DNA of 6,838 nucleotides, from NCBI GenBank assembly GCA_050945815.1, contig JBMNTQ010000115.1:1-6838 (forward strand), in the 5' to 3' direction. Below, in pieces: positions 5,486 through 6,838 of this stretch. The notes under the pieces are model-generated. The model was not told the DNA's origin and searched no databases. It saw only the letters and a program-made list of their open reading frames with translations. Position 1 is the stretch's first letter. The number at the start of each line of letters is the position of its first letter. Made by a program: the position numbers and the translations under genes. This DNA is from JBMNTQ01 sp050945815. Lineage in GTDB: Bacteria > Bacillota > Clostridia > Christensenellales > JBMNTQ01.

Positions 5486-5493
5486 CACCTCCT
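5486..5493 (-). promoter_or_regulatory. Perfect Shine-Dalgarno AGGAGGTG upstream of a CTG codon
   Basis: An eight-base AGGAGGTG, the full complement of the 16S rRNA 3' tail, is placed 7 nt before CTG at 5476-5478. No conventional start codon stands at a workable distance in the 44-aa frame, so this site is the main evidence for a CTG start. Confidence 0.6.
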
Positions 5494-5529
5494 GAAAAAG
5501 TACGGGGTTCTTATACACAGAAATAAGAA

Positions 5530-5549
5530 GAGGACGGTTTCCCGTCCTC
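5530..5549 (-). terminator. GAAA-tetraloop hairpin with U-rich tail, minus strand
   Basis: GAGGACGG and CCGTCCTC form a perfect 8-bp stem (5530-5537 with 5542-5549). On the minus strand the loop is GAAA, a stable GNRA tetraloop, followed by TTCTTATTT. It lies 4 nt after the 25-aa ORF stop and 51 nt upstream of the 44-aa ORF. It may act as a terminator or an attenuator. Confidence 0.65.
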
Positions 5550-5553
5550 CTGC

Positions 5554-5570
5554 TTAGTCCCCTGGACTAA
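5554..5570. repeat. Short perfect hairpin spanning the end of the 25-aa ORF
   Basis: TTAGTCC and GGACTAA form a perfect 7-bp inverted repeat around the loop CCT. Read on the minus strand it covers the last codons and the TAA stop of the 25-aa ORF, immediately ahead of the GAAA hairpin. The two make a tandem hairpin pair. Confidence 0.6.
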
Positions 5571-5631
5571 AAACAGCACGATGGTATTCCAGGAGACGGG
5601 CAAGGTTGTGAGTTTCCTGCTGGATAAACAT
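5554..5631 (-). CDS. Micro-ORF, 25 aa, possible leader peptide
   Basis: A 25-codon reading frame that begins MFIQQETHNLARLLEYHR and ends FSPGD; I recognise no family. It has a proper ATG (5629-5631) with GAGGTG (5639-5644) 7 nt upstream. The central segment is predicted amphipathic helix with two His and two Arg. Its last codons and stop lie inside a perfect 7-bp hairpin, followed at once by a GNRA-loop hairpin with a U-rich tail. A short peptide, overlapping structure, terminator and then a small gene is the arrangement of an attenuator leader peptide, but no run of one regulatory codon is obvious. A sigma-G-like promoter lies directly upstream (5650-5678). It could equally be a real micro-protein. 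Confidence is moderate because of its size. Confidence 0.45.
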   Translation of the reverse strand: MFIQQETHNLARLLEYHRAVFSPGD

Positions 5632-5649
5632 TCGCTCTCACCTCAATTA

Positions 5650-5678
5650 TAGTGTGTGCCTGACGTTGGTTTTTATTC
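5650..5678 (-). promoter_or_regulatory. Candidate sigma-G-like promoter before the 25-aa ORF
   Basis: On the minus strand GAATA (5674-5678) is followed after 17 bp by CACACTA (5650-5656). The forespore sigma-G pattern is approximately GHATR, 17-18 bp, then CATWHTA, so only one base departs. The predicted start falls almost on the ribosome binding site, giving a very short leader, which weakens the call. TATAAT at 5646-5651 overlaps but has no -35 box. Confidence 0.35.
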
Positions 5679-5710
5679 ATTGAGATTATTCAGGTAAAAA
5701 CAAAAACGGT

Positions 5711-5887
5711 TCATTCGGTGGGCGGGATATCGTATAGGTCGGAGTAGGCATCGGATTCGTCGTCTGAGAGGGGCGGCGTAGGGATTAGGCCGGTGCATTC
5801 GGTGGAGGATACGACATTGTAGGGGAAGGTTGAGTCGTCCGGATCGCCGTAGGGGAAGTTTGCATGTTTTTCATCACTTTTTGGCAT
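5711..5887 (-). CDS. Small acidic protein, 58 aa, uncharacterised
   Basis: An acidic, Pro/Ser/Tyr-rich protein with no membrane segment. It begins MPKSDEKHANFPYGDPDDST, carries a single Cys in VVSSTECTGLIPTPP (about 31-45), and ends with SDLYDIPPTE after an Asp/Glu-rich stretch. The SSTECTGLIPTPP core and the Tyr-Asp-Leu-Tyr tail look like a short conserved protein of Clostridia, but I cannot attach a name or function. The ATG at 5885-5887 follows GGAGGTG (5894-5900) by 6 nt. An ATG five codons earlier (5900-5902) would overlap that site and is not preferred. A sigma-G-like promoter lies about 37 nt upstream, hinting at forespore expression. No intrinsic terminator follows, only T-runs, so transcription may continue into the 25-aa ORF. 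Confidence 0.75.
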   Translation of the reverse strand: MPKSDEKHANFPYGDPDDSTFPYNVVSSTECTGLIPTPPLSDDESDAYSDLYDIPPTE

Positions 5888-5923
5888 TTTGGGCACCTCC
5901 ATTCAAATAATTTTTGATGGCAT

Positions 5924-5952
5924 TAGTTTGGCCGATGTGGCAGAAATCATGC
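5924..5952 (-). promoter_or_regulatory. Candidate sigma-G-like promoter before the 58-aa acidic gene
   Basis: On the minus strand GCATG (5948-5952) fits the -35 pattern GHATR fully, and CAAACTA (5924-5930) matches CATWHTA at six of seven positions, with 17 bp between. The start would fall near 5917, leaving about 17 nt before the GGAGGTG site. No better sigma-A promoter is visible. Short degenerate motifs arise by chance, so this is tentative. Confidence 0.4.
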
Positions 5953-6102
5953 AGATAAAAAGCTGGATTTGGCTGCATAAGCTAGGGTAATTGTTGGCTG
6001 GGATTACGCTTTAGAAGGTTCGCAAACGGGATTTATAGAATGGAAGTCGGCATGGTAAATAAAAAATGGTTGGTCTGCACACAATAGCTGAATAATAGAA
6101 GT

Positions 6103-6838
6103 ATGAAACGATATGTAAGGCAATTGGTGCAGCGGACAAAAGAGATGGAATTATCCAATACCTCGGCAATAATTTCGTACTATTTTTTGTTATCCTTTTT
6201 TCCGTTGTTGGTTTGCGTTGGCATGGCGCTGTCTTTGAGCGGGATTCGGATGGAGATGGTTCATTCTTACTTGGAAAGCGTGATTCCCGGGCCTATACTA
6301 GACGTTGTATATCCTATTTTCGACAGCATATTAGACGCGCCGGGCGGCGGCGGTTTTTTCTCGCTGAGTATTTTAGGAACGCTATGGTCTGCGGGCCGGG
6401 GGCTGCAATATATCCGCTATGGCATTAACCGAGCGTACGGACAGGAGACACGAAGGCATTTTGTTGTAGCCCGAATTCTGTCGGTGGTTACGCTGGTGGG
6501 GATTATGCTGTTGATGATCGTGTTGGTTTTATCGTACAGCTTTGGGGAATCGTTGCTAGCGTATTTGTATGGCGCTTCGGGAGAGGCCGTACCGTTTTTT
6601 AACGTTTTCAAATGGCCGGTGACGGCGCTGTTGTTGTCTGCGGCGTTGGTGGTTGTTTACAAGAGCGTACCTGACGAGAAATTTACCATTCGGGAGATTT
6701 TGCCCGGGGTTGTGTTTTCTGCCGTGGGGCTGATGCTGTTGGTGCAGGGATTTTCGCTGTATATTAACCTGACTTCCCAATCACTATCGGCTTATGGGGC
6801 GATGGGCTCGATCTTCATATTGATTTTGTGGGTGCGTA
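6103..6838 (+). CDS. YihY/BrkB-family integral membrane protein, 3'-truncated by window edge
   Basis: The frame is open for 245 codons to the right edge. Relatives are about 280-320 aa, so a few tens of residues are missing. The protein begins MKRYVRQLVQRTKEMELSNT and has the family's first helix with SYYFLLSFFPLLVCVGMALS (25-44). The conserved block TLWSAGRGLQYIRYGINRAY follows (93-112). Further membrane segments lie at about 122-147, 171-187, 198-222 and 230-245, and SAYGAMGSIFILILW is the typical late motif. These proteins have six or so helices and were once misnamed ribonuclease BN; their molecular function is not established. The ATG is bounded by an in-frame TAG 18 bp upstream and has only a weak purine-rich site (TAGAAG), so initiation may be poor. 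It is transcribed away from the small-gene array. No convincing promoter is visible in 5931-6102. Confidence 0.9.
   Translation, partial: MKRYVRQLVQRTKEMELSNTSAIISYYFLLSFFPLLVCVGMALSLSGIRMEMVHSYLESVIPGPILDVVYPIFDSILDAPGGGGFFSLSILGTLWSAGRGLQYIRYGINRAYGQETRRHFVVARILSVVTLVGIMLLMIVLVLSYSFGESLLAYLYGASGEAVPFFNVFKWPVTALLLSAALVVVYKSVPDEKFTIREILPGVVFSAVGLMLLVQGFSLYINLTSQSLSAYGAMGSIFILILWVR

Noticed and set aside
5333..5518. N-terminal extension of the 41-aa gene to a 103-aa protein
   Set aside because: No ribosome binding site at its ATG. The extension crosses two excellent internal Shine-Dalgarno sites and overlaps the 44-aa ORF, whose stop fits the next site exactly.
5975..6006. Sigma-F-like motif upstream of the YihY gene (GCATA, 16 bp, GGCTGGGATT)
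   Set aside because: Spacing fits, but several defined -10 positions do not match, and the start would be about 100 nt from the ATG.

Overview
The window looks like chromosomal DNA of a spore-forming Firmicute, most likely a Clostridia-class organism of mid GC content. The signs are a GerMN lipoprotein next to rph, rdgB and a YfcE-type phosphodiesterase (the same neighbourhood as gerM-rph-ysnA-ysnB in Bacillus), an RqcH/FbpA-type NFACT protein, strong AGGAGG-type ribosome binding sites, and tRNA genes that all encode CCA. The genus cannot be named from sequence alone.

Layout. Positions 1-1448 (minus) carry most of rqcH, the bacterial ribosome-quality-control Ala-tailing factor; its C-terminus lies beyond the left edge. 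A divergent 185-bp promoter region separates it from a plus-strand four-gene operon: a GerMN-domain lipoprotein (1634-2557), RNase PH (2538-3272), the RdgB house-cleaning nucleotidase (3275-3874) and a YfcE-type metallophosphatase (3871-4332). These genes overlap or nearly touch. Two tandem sigma-A promoters, one a perfect consensus, then lead into a tRNA cluster, Arg(TCT)-His(GTG)-Gln(TTG)-Lys(TTT), closed by a strong intrinsic terminator at 4919-4952.

The least conventional part is 5031-5900. On the minus strand it holds five consecutive small ORFs of 58, 25, 44, 41 and 39 codons, each preceded by a well-spaced Shine-Dalgarno sequence, with hairpins between them and two candidate forespore (sigma-G-like) promoters. 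One ORF seems to start at CTG and another at TTG. The products are tiny and hydrophilic, and I recognise no characterised function. The setting and the basic, Asn/Gln/Lys-rich make-up of two of them suggest minor spore proteins, but that is inference. From 6103 a plus-strand gene for a YihY/BrkB-family membrane protein runs off the right edge.

The plus strand is visibly rich in G and T throughout. Plus-strand genes use G/T-rich codons, while rqcH and the small ORFs read as A/C-rich. This suggests the plus strand is the leading strand here, and it warns that the composition of the small ORFs is partly set by strand bias.
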